A stretch of 64,000 nt of DNA from Prevotella sp. E13-17 (GTDB lineage: Bacteria; Bacteroidota; Bacteroidia; Bacteroidales; Bacteroidaceae). The position numbers and the translations under genes were made by a program. Positions 1-7,627 of this stretch are shown here, in pieces; position 1 is the stretch's first letter; each line of letters opens with the position of its first letter. A model generated the notes under the pieces. It saw only the letters and a program-made list of their open reading frames with translations, ran no database searches and was not told where the DNA came from. The stretch covers positions 1,426,001-1,490,000 of the forward strand of contig NZ_CP091787.1 of assembly GCF_022024035.1 (NCBI RefSeq), given 5' to 3'.

Positions 1-37
1 AACAGAATTTGCATATAAAACAAATGAGATATAGATT

Positions 38-598
38 ATGAAAAAGTATTTACTTGTTGTTCTTTGTTGCTTATTTTCGATACTTACACAAGCTCAAACT
101 GAGCATATGAAATTTATGGGTATACCCTTAAATGGTAGTATTACAGCTTTTCAGACAAAGTTACAAGCAAAAGGAATTAGATATGATGCAGAAACGAGCC
201 GACAATTAAGTGCTGGTTGTCGATGTTTTAAAGGTTCTTTTTCTGGTGAGAAGGCCAACTTCTTTGTTTATTATAACGAGAAGACAAAAATAGTATATCG
301 CGCAAAAGCTGTTATTACTTGTCTTAACAAGGATTCGGGTGAAGAAAAATTCTACACATTCCGTTCGATGTTAAAGTCTAAGTATTCTACGGGTCTTGTC
401 ACAGATAGTGAACAGGAAGGACATCCTGCACTTTCAATTTTTGTATATAATAGCAAACAAGATAAAGGTATGGGTTATGTTAATATGTACATAGCCAATT
501 CTCTTTATTCATTTATGGACGAGGTGACTTTACACATTGATTATGAGGATATAGCCAATAGTGATGTTAATCATGTGAATAATATGGATGATTTATAA
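38..598 (+). CDS. Secreted protein of unknown function
   Basis: 186 aa protein that starts with a clear Sec signal peptide: two lysines, a leucine/valine/cysteine-rich core at about residues 4-17, and a probable cleavage after TQAQ near residue 20. The mature part is a small soluble domain with no recognised catalytic motif. It ends in an acidic tail. It is probably periplasmic or cell-surface. A hairpin at 614-648, just after the stop, could end the transcript. It stands alone, with no neighbour that suggests a role. The family was not recognised. Confidence 0.7.
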   Translation: MKKYLLVVLCCLFSILTQAQTEHMKFMGIPLNGSITAFQTKLQAKGIRYDAETSRQLSAGCRCFKGSFSGEKANFFVYYNEKTKIVYRAKAVITCLNKDSGEEKFYTFRSMLKSKYSTGLVTDSEQEGHPALSIFVYNSKQDKGMGYVNMYIANSLYSFMDEVTLHIDYEDIANSDVNHVNNMDDL

Positions 599-613
599 GC
601 CCATTGTATGGTA

Positions 614-648
614 AGTATACGCAAAAGGGATGGCTCCTTTTGTGTACT
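614..648 (+). terminator. Hairpin after the first gene
   Basis: Inverted repeat: AGTATAC plus CAAAAGG on the left pairs with CCTTTTG plus GTACT on the right, 16 bases after the stop at 598. It has no clean T-run, so it is a possible terminator only. Confidence 0.35.
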
Positions 649-764
649 ATAGTAATTCCAAAGCGCATAACACGCATGGAATTGGAAAAATATAACTACT
701 AAGAAATGATATAATTTCACATTTGTCTCGTACCACGTTCCAGGTACAAAGAACAATTACGAGT

Positions 765-2321
765 ATGGTTGAGAATAAGAAAGAACCCAAATTGACCTAT
801 GCATTAAATGCATTTGGGAAAATGATCTACATTAATGATGTGGAAAGGGGACTTTCATGTAATTGTCGTTGTCCAAAGTGTAAAGAACCATTGGTTGCAA
901 GACTTGGTCATGAAGGTGGTAGACAAGCTCATTTTGCACATAAAAAAGACTCCGACTGTCATGGTTCATACATGACGGCTCTACACAAATTGGCTGAACA
1001 AATTATCGAAGAGGAAAAAGCCGTGATGGCTCCGAAGTATAAAGAAGTTGCCAAGCAAAAATTGTCATTTACAAAAGTAGAAGTGGAGTTACGAGTTGAA
1101 CGAAAGGACTTACAACCAGATGTAGTGGGAGTCACAGAAGATGGTTTACGCTGGTTTGTTGAAATTCGAAATACTCACGAAGTTGACGAAACAAAAAAGG
1201 AGAAACTAAAAGAATCAAATATCACATGTTTAGAGATTGATGTAAGAGAGCAAAAGTTAGAAAACTTAAAATCATTTATACTTGAATCTGCTGATAATAG
1301 ACAATGGATAAACAATCCCAATTATGATGCTCAAATTATTGAATTAAAGCGCAAGAGAGTGTCATTGTTGGAAGAATATTTGTTATGTTGTACAGAACTT
1401 ACAATTCCTGCGTTTGATGATTACGATAGCAGAATCATTTCAATTAAGGAATCATCTGTTCTGTCCAGATCGGATGATATGCTTTTCTCGCAAATAAAAG
1501 TTATATCGTCTGATGGTATACCTTATATATTTAACATTTGTAGCCAAGATAAATTAGCAACCATTAAACACGGGAAAGATGAAGGTGGTTGTAACGAATT
1601 GATTATAAATATAGATTGTTTTTCTATTGAAGATGATATCAATTCAAATTCACTAAATCTATCATGGTTGCATAATTATTTTAAAGAGAAGGAAATAGAA
1701 GAAAAAGTAAGAGAATACAAAAACAATCCTAACTATGAATTAAAACCATTTTCTGATTGCCTCCGTGTATGTAAGTATAGACCTTTTAAAGGTGAATGTA
1801 TATACAAAAAGGACACAGTCTCCATTCGTGGTATTTATTATGTTGTATGTAACAAAGAGAAACGTCAAAAAGATGAAAATGAATTTCAACCATATTTTGA
1901 ATCTCGTGAGAACTCTTATGCAAGCCCCAATAATGTAAAGTCTCAGAGGCAGTTAAATGGAACGTCTTCGAGTGATAATCTTCCCTTTGAAAGATATTGG
2001 ACTCCTGAAGAGTTTAACAGCATAATATCTTCAGGTTACTACGAAGATGAGACTGGTAATAGGGCAGAAATAATAAAACATGAGATAATAGCAGGGAGTT
2101 TTCTTATTCTTTATAAAGACTCAAAAAAAGTAAAGTCATATTGTCCTTACCACATAGTCAAAATATCATTTGATAGAGGAAACAAATTAAAAGATGAAAT
2201 TGCAGTTTTTGACGATATGGGAAAAGCATTATATTCTTTTTCTATTCGTTCAAAAACCATGAAAGAATACAAATCTTTGGATTATATGCAGGGGGATGAT
2301 AATGCTGGTTTGCCGTTTTGA
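765..2321 (+). CDS. CoiA-like competence/nuclease-family protein
   Basis: The frame opens at a TTG at 723, but the ATG at 765 is the better start (518 aa). The N terminus matches the CoiA family layout: a zinc-ribbon-like cluster (C32, C34, C36, C39), then the conserved AHFAHKK segment with a later Cys (C65). A restriction-type core follows, with a PD motif and an FVEIR strand near residues 115-135. CoiA proteins are tied to DNA uptake or processing in Gram-positives; in Bacteroidetes the role is unknown. Residues past about 200 are not recognised. The gene is A+T-rich compared with the core genes, so it may have been acquired. It stands alone and is followed by a terminator hairpin at 2367-2400. 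Confidence 0.6.
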   Translation: MVENKKEPKLTYALNAFGKMIYINDVERGLSCNCRCPKCKEPLVARLGHEGGRQAHFAHKKDSDCHGSYMTALHKLAEQIIEEEKAVMAPKYKEVAKQKLSFTKVEVELRVERKDLQPDVVGVTEDGLRWFVEIRNTHEVDETKKEKLKESNITCLEIDVREQKLENLKSFILESADNRQWINNPNYDAQIIELKRKRVSLLEEYLLCCTELTIPAFDDYDSRIISIKESSVLSRSDDMLFSQIKVISSDGIPYIFNICSQDKLATIKHGKDEGGCNELIINIDCFSIEDDINSNSLNLSWLHNYFKEKEIEEKVREYKNNPNYELKPFSDCLRVCKYRPFKGECIYKKDTVSIRGIYYVVCNKEKRQKDENEFQPYFESRENSYASPNNVKSQRQLNGTSSSDNLPFERYWTPEEFNSIISSGYYEDETGNRAEIIKHEIIAGSFLILYKDSKKVKSYCPYHIVKISFDRGNKLKDEIAVFDDMGKALYSFSIRSKTMKEYKSLDYMQGDDNAGLPF

Positions 2322-2366
2322 ATTGTTTTTATTCCCAGCCACGCAAGGTAATATGACGAACAATAG

Positions 2367-2400
2367 GAGAGCTTACCTCTTTATTGGGGGGTAGGCTCTC
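2367..2400 (+). terminator. Terminator hairpin after the CoiA-like gene
   Basis: GAGAGCTTACC pairs with GGTAGGCTCTC (11 bp with one wobble) around a 12-nt loop, and TCTTTC follows. It sits 45 nt after the stop at 2321. Confidence 0.6.
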
Positions 2401-2479
2401 TCTTTCAATTCGTACAACTTGCTACATCGAGGCTAGTGGCGATAATCGTACCATCGGGTGCAATTATTTATATAAACTC

Positions 2480-2510
2480 TTGGAGGTTTTAAACAAAAGT
2501 CTTATCTTTG
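2480..2510 (+). promoter_or_regulatory. Promoter of the toxin-antitoxin pair
   Basis: TTG at 2480-2482, a 20-bp spacer, then TATCTTTG at 2503-2510. This matches the Bacteroidetes primary sigma consensus. Transcription would start about 25 nt before the antitoxin ATG at 2543. Confidence 0.7.
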
Positions 2511-2542
2511 CATTCAGATGTATTACAATTGAGTTACAGAGT

Positions 2543-2797
2543 ATGGCTACAACGATTATTAGAAAGCCCGCTTCGTTCAGACTTAGGGCTGACCTCATAG
2601 AGGAATTAAAACGAAATGCTGCACGAGAGAACAGGACACTCAACAACTATGTTGAAAGTGTACTGCTAGGTATTGTATTTGATGAACCTAACGAGGTGAC
2701 TAAAGCTGCTATCAAAGAGGCTAAGTCAGGAAAGAACCCCAATAAGGTTTATGATAGTGTTGATGAACTCTTTAAGGATCTAGATTCGGATAAATGA
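2543..2797 (+). CDS. DinJ/RelB-like antitoxin
   Basis: The frame is open from 2384, but the promoter at 2480-2510 lies inside that stretch. This makes the ATG at 2543 the start and gives 84 aa. The N terminus reads as a ribbon-helix-helix: a short beta strand (ASFRLRADLIEEL) and two helices with RENRTLNNYVES. This is the usual DNA-binding and dimerisation unit of type II antitoxins. The acidic C terminus should wrap the toxin. The stop overlaps the toxin start by 4 bp (ATGA), so translation is coupled. The pair probably represses its own promoter. The exact antitoxin subfamily is uncertain. Confidence 0.75.
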   Translation: MATTIIRKPASFRLRADLIEELKRNAARENRTLNNYVESVLLGIVFDEPNEVTKAAIKEAKSGKNPNKVYDSVDELFKDLDSDK

Positions 2798-3066
2798 AAA
2801 AGCTACAACCTACTACCCAGTATAAGAAGGACTACAAGAAATATAGAAATAATCCTAGGAAGGTTGAAGCGCTTAAAGAGGTATTGAAAATGCTGATGAA
2901 TGAGCAACCTATTCCCATAGAGTATAAAGCACATATGCTCCTTGGTGAATATAAAGGCTGCATGGAATGTCACATAGAAGGGGACTTCCTGTTGATATGG
3001 ATTGACGAAGAGACCGACACTATAGAACTTGTGAGACTTGGCTCCCATTCAGAGCTATTCAAATGA
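2794..3066 (+). CDS. yafQ: YafQ-family mRNA interferase toxin
   Basis: 90 aa, the usual size for the RelE/ParE superfamily. The spacing of H47, H60, D64, W69, H85 and F89 fits the YafQ catalytic set, and the C terminus RLGSHSELF is typical of the family. YafQ cuts mRNA in the ribosomal A site. The start overlaps the antitoxin stop by 4 bp. It looks full length and all key residues appear present, so it may be active. It sits among accessory genes between the CoiA-like gene and the BspA-like gene. Confidence 0.85.
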   Translation: MKKLQPTTQYKKDYKKYRNNPRKVEALKEVLKMLMNEQPIPIEYKAHMLLGEYKGCMECHIEGDFLLIWIDEETDTIELVRLGSHSELFK

Positions 3067-3173
3067 AACTGGATTTCATATAGTTATTTATTTAAATCTG
3101 AAGGCGTGGGGTATTTGTCAATATCTGTTATGTCGGTGGACTGTCCTCTGGCATAACTGGATATCAGATAACA

Positions 3174-3212
3174 AAGCATCCCTGCTCGAAATAGAAACGG
3201 GCAGGGATGCTT
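3174..3212. terminator. Perfect 12-bp hairpin between convergent genes
   Basis: AAGCATCCCTGC (3174-3185) pairs perfectly with GCAGGGATGCTT (3201-3212) across a 15-nt loop. It lies between the yafQ end (3066) and the convergent BspA-like gene end (3305), so it could serve both. T-runs are weak on both sides. Confidence 0.5.
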
Positions 3213-3232
3213 CTGATAGATCATAAAAACTA

Positions 3233-3323
3233 TTTCATCACGACCTTGAGCTTTGCTCGAGCTCGCTCACGTTCGATAAAGCATGAGCAAGCTCTGCTTT
3301 ATTCTCACTTAATCGCGACCTTG
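3233..3323 (-). repeat. 75-bp-spaced tail repeat at the BspA-like gene end
   Basis: Read on the minus strand, the gene ends in codons for KVAIK and a stop (3305-3319). Exactly 75 bp further on, CAAGGTCG recurs and is followed by codons for VMK and a stop. A GCTC-rich palindrome (GATAAAGCA with TGCTTTATT) lies between them. The same arrangement with the same 75-bp spacing is found at the rpiB 3' end (12011-12105). Confidence 0.6.
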
Positions 3324-4582
3324 ACTGACTTTGGGCCAATCTTTACGATGGCGATAGAGCCAGGTTGTAGGTTCGTATTAATTGTAGCTGCACCACTCTG
3401 ACTGATAGCCGAACCAGCCTGAGTGCCATTGATGCCATACACATTGACATTCTCATAGCTGATGGTAGGCGTAGCACATTTCTGCGTTTCTGGCGTATCG
3501 CCACCGCCCGTTCCTTCTTCAATAAACAGGAAGTCTTTCCAACCATCAGTTGCCTTGTACTTATCTATAGTACCCTTCGGAACATACAGCGTTGCATTAT
3601 TGAATGTGTTTTGAGAGAAAGTTCCATCATAATCCGATGTCTTTCCTGTTATCTCAAACGGATTCTCTATCAAAGAAACGACAGTTGGAATATCCGCTCC
3701 ATCGAACGCTTCAGCTCCAATGCTCGTCACACCACTGCCTATGGTGACAGAGGTGAGGCCAGAGCAACCATAGAACGCATTATTTCCGATGCTCGTCACG
3801 CTATTGGGGATGGTGACTGAGGTAAGGCCAGAGCAACCATCGAACGCACCCTCTCCAATGCTCGTCACACTATTGGGAATGGTGACGGAGGTAAGGCCAG
3901 AGCAACCAAAGAACGCATAATTTCCAATGCTCGTCACGCTATTGGGGATGGTGACAGAGGTAAGGCCAGAGCATCCCTCGAACGCATGATCTCCAATGCT
4001 CGTCACACTGTTGGGGATGGTGACGGAGGTAAGGCGAGAGCAATAATAGAACGCACCATTTCCAATGCTCGTCACACTATTGGGGATGGTGACGGAGGTG
4101 AGGCCAGAGCATTGAAAGAACGCACCCTCTCCAATGCTCGTCACACTGTTGGGGATGGTGACGGAGGTAAGGCCAGAGCAACCAGAGAACACACCACCTC
4201 CAATGCTCGTCACACTATTGGGGATGGTGACAGAGGTGAGGCCAGAGCAATACATGAACGCACCATATCCAATGTTCGTTACGCTGTTGGGGATGGTGAT
4301 GGAGGTAAGGCCATCGCATTTATAGAACGCATAATCTCCAATGTTCGTCACCTTGCGTGTCCTGTTCATGTAGGTTACTTCCTCAGGTATAGCGACATTG
4401 CCTTGATATTCGTCCGAATAAGAATAAGAACTATCACCACGGAAAGTAACCCCCAATTCCGTGTCATTATTAATGTAGTTGTAATAAATGGTAACACCAT
4501 CGGCATTCTTAACTTCAATGTCGTGGGCACTAGCTACCAATGGTAGTAAAATCATAGCGAATAATAGTAATTGTATTTTCAT
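3305..4582 (-). CDS. BspA-like leucine-rich repeat surface protein
   Basis: The frame opens at 4636, but the ATG at 4582 begins a clear signal peptide (MKIQLLLFAMILLPLVASA), giving 425 aa. After a short beta-rich segment come nine full 23-residue LRR_5 (Treponema-type) repeats plus a partial tenth. The consensus is TSIGxxAFxxCSGLTSVTIPNSV. BspA-like proteins bind host or extracellular ligands. The C terminus ends QPGSIAIVKIGPKSVKVAIK, resembling the terminal segment of many Prevotella surface proteins, but the linker between CATPTISYEN and that tail is very short. The gene has its own promoter at 4716-4746 and a leader of about 127 nt. Confidence 0.85.
   Translation of the reverse strand: MKIQLLLFAMILLPLVASAHDIEVKNADGVTIYYNYINNDTELGVTFRGDSSYSYSDEYQGNVAIPEEVTYMNRTRKVTNIGDYAFYKCDGLTSITIPNSVTNIGYGAFMYCSGLTSVTIPNSVTSIGGGVFSGCSGLTSVTIPNSVTSIGEGAFFQCSGLTSVTIPNSVTSIGNGAFYYCSRLTSVTIPNSVTSIGDHAFEGCSGLTSVTIPNSVTSIGNYAFFGCSGLTSVTIPNSVTSIGEGAFDGCSGLTSVTIPNSVTSIGNNAFYGCSGLTSVTIGSGVTSIGAEAFDGADIPTVVSLIENPFEITGKTSDYDGTFSQNTFNNATLYVPKGTIDKYKATDGWKDFLFIEEGTGGGDTPETQKCATPTISYENVNVYGINGTQAGSAISQSGAATINTNLQPGSIAIVKIGPKSVKVAIK
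3728..4348 (-). repeat. 69-bp tandem repeats encoding LRR units
   Basis: Nine consecutive 69-bp units encode the 23-residue repeats of the BspA-like protein. Most variation is in the two or three codons before and after AF. Near-identical DNA makes copy number likely to change by slippage or recombination. Confidence 0.9.
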
Positions 4583-4715
4583 GTTACTATTTGTTTTAAA
4601 ATTAGTATTCAATAAAGGTCTCGCCGTCCCACTCATCGTCGATGGTGAGGTAGGAAGAAGGGTGTTTCCGTGTATTTCCGTGCGTCATAAGCGTGGGTTT
4701 TATAGTAATATGTGG

Positions 4716-4746
4716 CAAAGATATATTAATTTCTCTACATCTACAA
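4716..4746 (-). promoter_or_regulatory. Promoter of the BspA-like gene
   Basis: On the minus strand: TTG at 4746-4744, a 20-bp spacer, then TATCTTTG at 4723-4716. It predicts transcription starting near 4709 and a 127-nt leader before the ATG at 4582. Confidence 0.7.
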
Positions 4747-4961
4747 GAAATCACCCTTTTTTAGCGTTTTAGTGCACAACGGCGCTCGAGCTTGCTCGCT
4801 TGGCTTGCCAAGAACCGACCCTTTTGTATGACATCAGGGACAGGTACCAATGACACTTATCATAGATATTTAAAGCGGAATGGGTTGTAAGTGTATCATT
4901 CTCGATTTTTTTGAATCACCGGGACAGGTACTTGAATCACCGGGACAGGTACTTGATTCCC

Positions 4962-5069
4962 CAAATGAATTAGGACCTATACCAACTATTCAAGATAGTG
5001 TTTTCATACATTTGCGAATTATATTAGTCTATATTTATAGAAATGCGATGTGAATCGCTAATTCATTTG
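4962..5069. repeat. Perfect 12-bp inverted repeat, 108 bp across
   Basis: CAAATGAATTAG at 4962-4973 and its exact complement CTAATTCATTTG at 5058-5069 enclose an A+T-rich interior with no coding potential. It could be a MITE-like remnant or a regulatory stem in the Fic gene upstream region. Confidence 0.5.
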
Positions 5070-5076
5070 AGATAAA

Positions 5077-5108
5077 TTTGGGAGTGTAAGGGATTTTTTG
5101 TAATTTCG
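5077..5108 (+). promoter_or_regulatory. Probable promoter of the Fic gene
   Basis: TTTG at 5077-5080, a 20-bp spacer and TAATTTCG at 5101-5108, one base off the consensus. The transcript would carry a leader of about 215 nt before the Fic ATG at 5331. Confidence 0.5.
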
Positions 5109-5232
5109 CACTCTGAAAGATTTAGGAAAAAGAGCCAGAGTTCTTCGGATTCTCATCGAACTGCAACACGAAAAAGAATTCTCTCAAGACGAAGGCTACC
5201 AGCTCACACCGAATCGTCGTGAGCATTGGTAG
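5107..5232 (+). pseudogene. Coding-like remnant without a start codon
   Basis: One frame reads through 41 codons with protein-like composition (…KRARVLRILIELQHEKEF… to …LTPNRREHW and a TAG). It has no ATG and no long upstream opening. It may be the tail of a lost gene in the leader of the Fic gene. The family was not recognised and the call is weak. Confidence 0.25.
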
Positions 5233-5330
5233 AAAGAATCTGGAACCTGTCCCGCCGATTCTGCCGCCGATTCTTCGACAAGTTTTTGAATAGACAATTT
5301 GAATAAATCATTCGAAGACCTATAGGAAAT

Positions 5331-6338
5331 ATGTATACGCCACCATATAAAATAACGTCTGAGATTATACGTCTGATAGGCGAGATATCAGAACAGGTAG
5401 GAAGTATTATGACCCGTCTTGGAGATAATATTCCTTCTCCACAACTACGCAAGAAAAACCAGATAAAGACCATCCATTCGTCGCTGGCAATAGAGCATAA
5501 CAGCTTGTCGATTAAACAGATGACAGATATTATTGATGGCAAGCGAGTGCTAGGTGCTCCTGACGAGATTCAGGAAGTGAAAAATGCTGTCGAGGCATAT
5601 CGCCTGATGTCAGAGTTGGATGCCTTCAAAGAGAAGGACCTGTTGCGGGCTCATGAGCTGATGATGAAAGACTTGGTGCGCAATTCTGGACATTACAGAC
5701 AAGAAGGGGTGGGCGTGTTTGATGGAAAAGGTAACTGTCTGCATATGGCTCCTCCTGCTGAGCGCGTGCCACAGTTGATGGGCGACCTCTTTGAATGGGT
5801 AAAAAAGACAGATGTTCATCCGCTGGTTTGTTCGTGCGTATTCCATTATGAGTTTGAGTTCATTCATCCCTTTGTTGATGGTAACGGACGTATGGGACGC
5901 TATTGGCAAACCATGTTGTTGTCTCGTTGGAAAGGGCTCTTTGCATGGCTCCCCGTAGAGACAATAGTCAAAGAACATCAGCAAGAGTATTACAGCGTGA
6001 TTCAAAAAAGCGATCAGGTAGGCGAAAGTACACTGTTTGTAGAGTTTATGCTGCGCTGTCTGCTTAATGCGATGGATAGTTACGAGGTTGAAGAGGAGTC
6101 GGAAGTACAGGATAAAATGCAGGATAAAATACAGGATAAATTTCCTGAGGTTTCAAAGCCTACGTGGGATGTGTTTGACATTATCCACCAGAATCCAAAA
6201 GCAACGGTCAACGCTCTCTGCGAACAGTTAGGATTAAAGGAGAGACAGATATATAAGCATATCTCCGTACTGAAATCCTTGGGGCTGATAGTTCGTGTAG
6301 GCAGTAACAAAACGGGTTATTGGAAAGTTAATATTTGA
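5331..6338 (+). CDS. Fic-family AMP-transferase with winged-helix C terminus
   Basis: 335 aa. The Fic core carries the complete active motif HPFVDGNGRMGR at residues 179-190, with catalytic H179. An N-terminal SxxxE segment (S51, E55 in SLAIEHNS) matches the self-inhibitory helix of class II Fic proteins, so activity is probably held in check in cis. Fic enzymes transfer AMP or other nucleotides from NTPs to target proteins. After a QDK-rich linker (about 255-272) a winged-helix domain follows (about 278-335), common in DNA-binding Fic proteins. No separate antitoxin gene is adjacent. The target is unknown. Confidence 0.85.
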   Translation: MYTPPYKITSEIIRLIGEISEQVGSIMTRLGDNIPSPQLRKKNQIKTIHSSLAIEHNSLSIKQMTDIIDGKRVLGAPDEIQEVKNAVEAYRLMSELDAFKEKDLLRAHELMMKDLVRNSGHYRQEGVGVFDGKGNCLHMAPPAERVPQLMGDLFEWVKKTDVHPLVCSCVFHYEFEFIHPFVDGNGRMGRYWQTMLLSRWKGLFAWLPVETIVKEHQQEYYSVIQKSDQVGESTLFVEFMLRCLLNAMDSYEVEEESEVQDKMQDKIQDKFPEVSKPTWDVFDIIHQNPKATVNALCEQLGLKERQIYKHISVLKSLGLIVRVGSNKTGYWKVNI

Positions 6339-6339
6339 A

Positions 6340-6435
6340 ATGAATCATGCAGACAATCGCACTTATCGTGTTATTGTTTACCCTCAAAAAGTCAAGTTCC
6401 GCACCCTCTGCGAAGATCGTGCGGATTATATATAA
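6340..6435 (+). other. 31-codon ORF after the Fic gene
   Basis: An ATG at 6340 opens 31 codons ending in TAA (6433-6435), with a protein-like stretch (RVIVYPQKVKFRTLCEDRAD). A hairpin (CCGCAC with GTGCGG, 6399-6424) lies inside it. It may be a small gene or a gene fragment. Confidence 0.2.
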
Positions 6436-6493
6436 ATGAAAAGGTAAAAAGAGAAAAGGTATAACTAAATTGATTGAAAACATAAACTAGAAA

Positions 6494-7342
6494 ATGACAA
6501 CAGAAGAACTTAGGGCCTTGTTCCGCGATATGCAGGACAAGGGGTTGAGACCTATGCTGTGCGACACGGAGGTGCCTCTCTATGACGCGGAGGTGCCTTG
6601 TGGCGAACCTGCGCAATGCACAGGGGACTTTATGGAGTCGGTGCTGCTGCCGAAAGAACTGCTGTCCATCAAGCCGGAATTTATGGTGACGGTGAAGGGC
6701 GAGTCGATGAAAGATGCGGGCATTGCCACGGGCGACGTGGTGAAGGTGGTAGGTATAGACAAGCCTTTCGATGGTGACATCGTGCTGGCATGCATAGAGG
6801 GGGAGTACACGCTGAAGACTTACTTCGAGGACGAGGAGGGAAGGACGTGGCTGGTGCCTCAGAACGAGGACTTCAAGCCTGTGCTGCTGGATGGTAGCAG
6901 GCGGGTGAAGCTGTGTGGTAGGGTGAAGGAGATAGTGAAGAAGGCACCAAGGGTGCCAAGCAGACTTTGTGCCAGGGCGGTGAGAAGGGCGATGAAGGCA
7001 AAAGACGTAAGGCCTAAGATCAGCGAGATGAAGGTGAGTTATGTTTTCCAGGAAATAGCACCAATGATTAAGGCAGCCAGACTATGGTATGCAGTATATA
7101 GGATGATGGCGGACTATAGAGTGATTGAGGTTGAGGACTTCGATACCTTTTTATATATGTTGCAAAAGGAGGTGCCACATCATGAACATGTGCCTCTAAA
7201 GGTTGAGCTGCAAAGGTTGGCAGTACAGAGTTTTGCTAAGCCTGTGAAGTTATGGACTCCAAGTAATGCTCCCGTGAGGGGACAGCGATACAAGAGTTAT
7301 GTGGAGATTGCGAATAAGACTGAGGAATTGCTAATCTCCTAA
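6494..7342 (+). CDS. UmuD-like S24 peptidase with C-terminal extension
   Basis: 282 aa. Residues about 25-150 read as a LexA/UmuD-type S24 protease: a CG cleavage site (C36-G37 in VPCGEP), nucleophile S71 in GESMKDAG and general base K108 in YTLK. Order and spacing match UmuD rather than phage CI repressors, and no helix-turn-helix precedes the protease. About 130 extra residues follow, helical and basic, with no recognised fold. No umuC gene is adjacent. It is first in a module with a KilA-C protein and a primase-helicase. Self-cleavage on DNA damage would be the family expectation; a regulatory role here is inferred. Confidence 0.75.
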   Translation: MTTEELRALFRDMQDKGLRPMLCDTEVPLYDAEVPCGEPAQCTGDFMESVLLPKELLSIKPEFMVTVKGESMKDAGIATGDVVKVVGIDKPFDGDIVLACIEGEYTLKTYFEDEEGRTWLVPQNEDFKPVLLDGSRRVKLCGRVKEIVKKAPRVPSRLCARAVRRAMKAKDVRPKISEMKVSYVFQEIAPMIKAARLWYAVYRMMADYRVIEVEDFDTFLYMLQKEVPHHEHVPLKVELQRLAVQSFAKPVKLWTPSNAPVRGQRYKSYVEIANKTEELLIS

Positions 7343-7347
7343 AAAAA

Positions 7348-7445
7348 CTCTCAAAAACTCTCAAAAAACTCTCAAAACTCTCAAAAAATTAGCTCTTTTT
7401 TGGCGAAAACTCTCAAATAAAGGCAAAACTGCGCAAGAAACTCTC
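7348..7445 (+). repeat. Helically phased CTCTC/A-tract array
   Basis: CTCTC starts at 7348, 7358, 7369, 7378, 7410 and 7441. The first four are separated by A-tracts of 4-6 bases and steps of 10, 11 and 9 bp. The last two steps are 32 and 31 bp, about three helical turns. All sites would face one side of the helix and the DNA should bend. It lies between the S24 gene and its terminator. Confidence 0.7.
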
Positions 7446-7456
7446 ACAAACTAGTC

Positions 7457-7490
7457 GGCGATGGAAGATTACTTCCGTCGCCGTTTTTTT
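7457..7490 (+). terminator. Rho-independent terminator of the S24 gene
   Basis: GGCGATGGAAG (7457-7467), an ATTA loop and CTTCCGTCGCC (7472-7482) form an 11-bp stem with one wobble, followed by GTTTTTTT. It separates the S24 gene from the next transcript. Confidence 0.85.
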
Positions 7491-7495
7491 GTGCC

Positions 7496-7503
7496 TATCT
7501 TTG
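7496..7503 (+). promoter_or_regulatory. Probable -7 element of the KilA-C/primase operon
   Basis: TATCTTTG right after the terminator and 125 nt before the next ATG. No convincing TTG lies 20 bp upstream, where the terminator stem is. Confidence 0.45.
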
Positions 7504-7627
7504 CATCGTCGAAAGGACAAAATCCTAATGACAATGCGGTCTTTGACATGTTTACATTTACAACGCATACGCAGGTACATACGCACACCTACACACACGT
7601 ACATTCTAATAAAAATATAAAGGAAAA

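Larger units (their letters stand above)
4837..5253. repeat. GGGACAGGT repeat cluster
   Basis: GGGACAGGTAC occurs at 4837, 4921 and 4942, and its inverted form GGAACCTGTCCC at 5242-5253. The middle two belong to two perfect 21-bp tandem units (4911-4931 and 4932-4952). The layout resembles REP-like palindromic clusters, but no RAYT transposase gene is seen nearby. The 748-bp gap from 4583 to 5330 holds this cluster, a 12-bp inverted repeat, two promoters and a coding-like remnant, but no intact gene. Confidence 0.6.

Noticed and set aside
3728..4348. Regularly spaced repeats that might be a CRISPR array
   Set aside because: The period is 69 bp, in frame, and encodes LRR units; the variable parts are codons and not spacers.
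3986..4546. Long plus-strand open frames opposite the BspA-like gene
   Set aside because: They are shadows of the 69-bp tandem repeats. The minus strand has the promoter, signal peptide and LRR protein.
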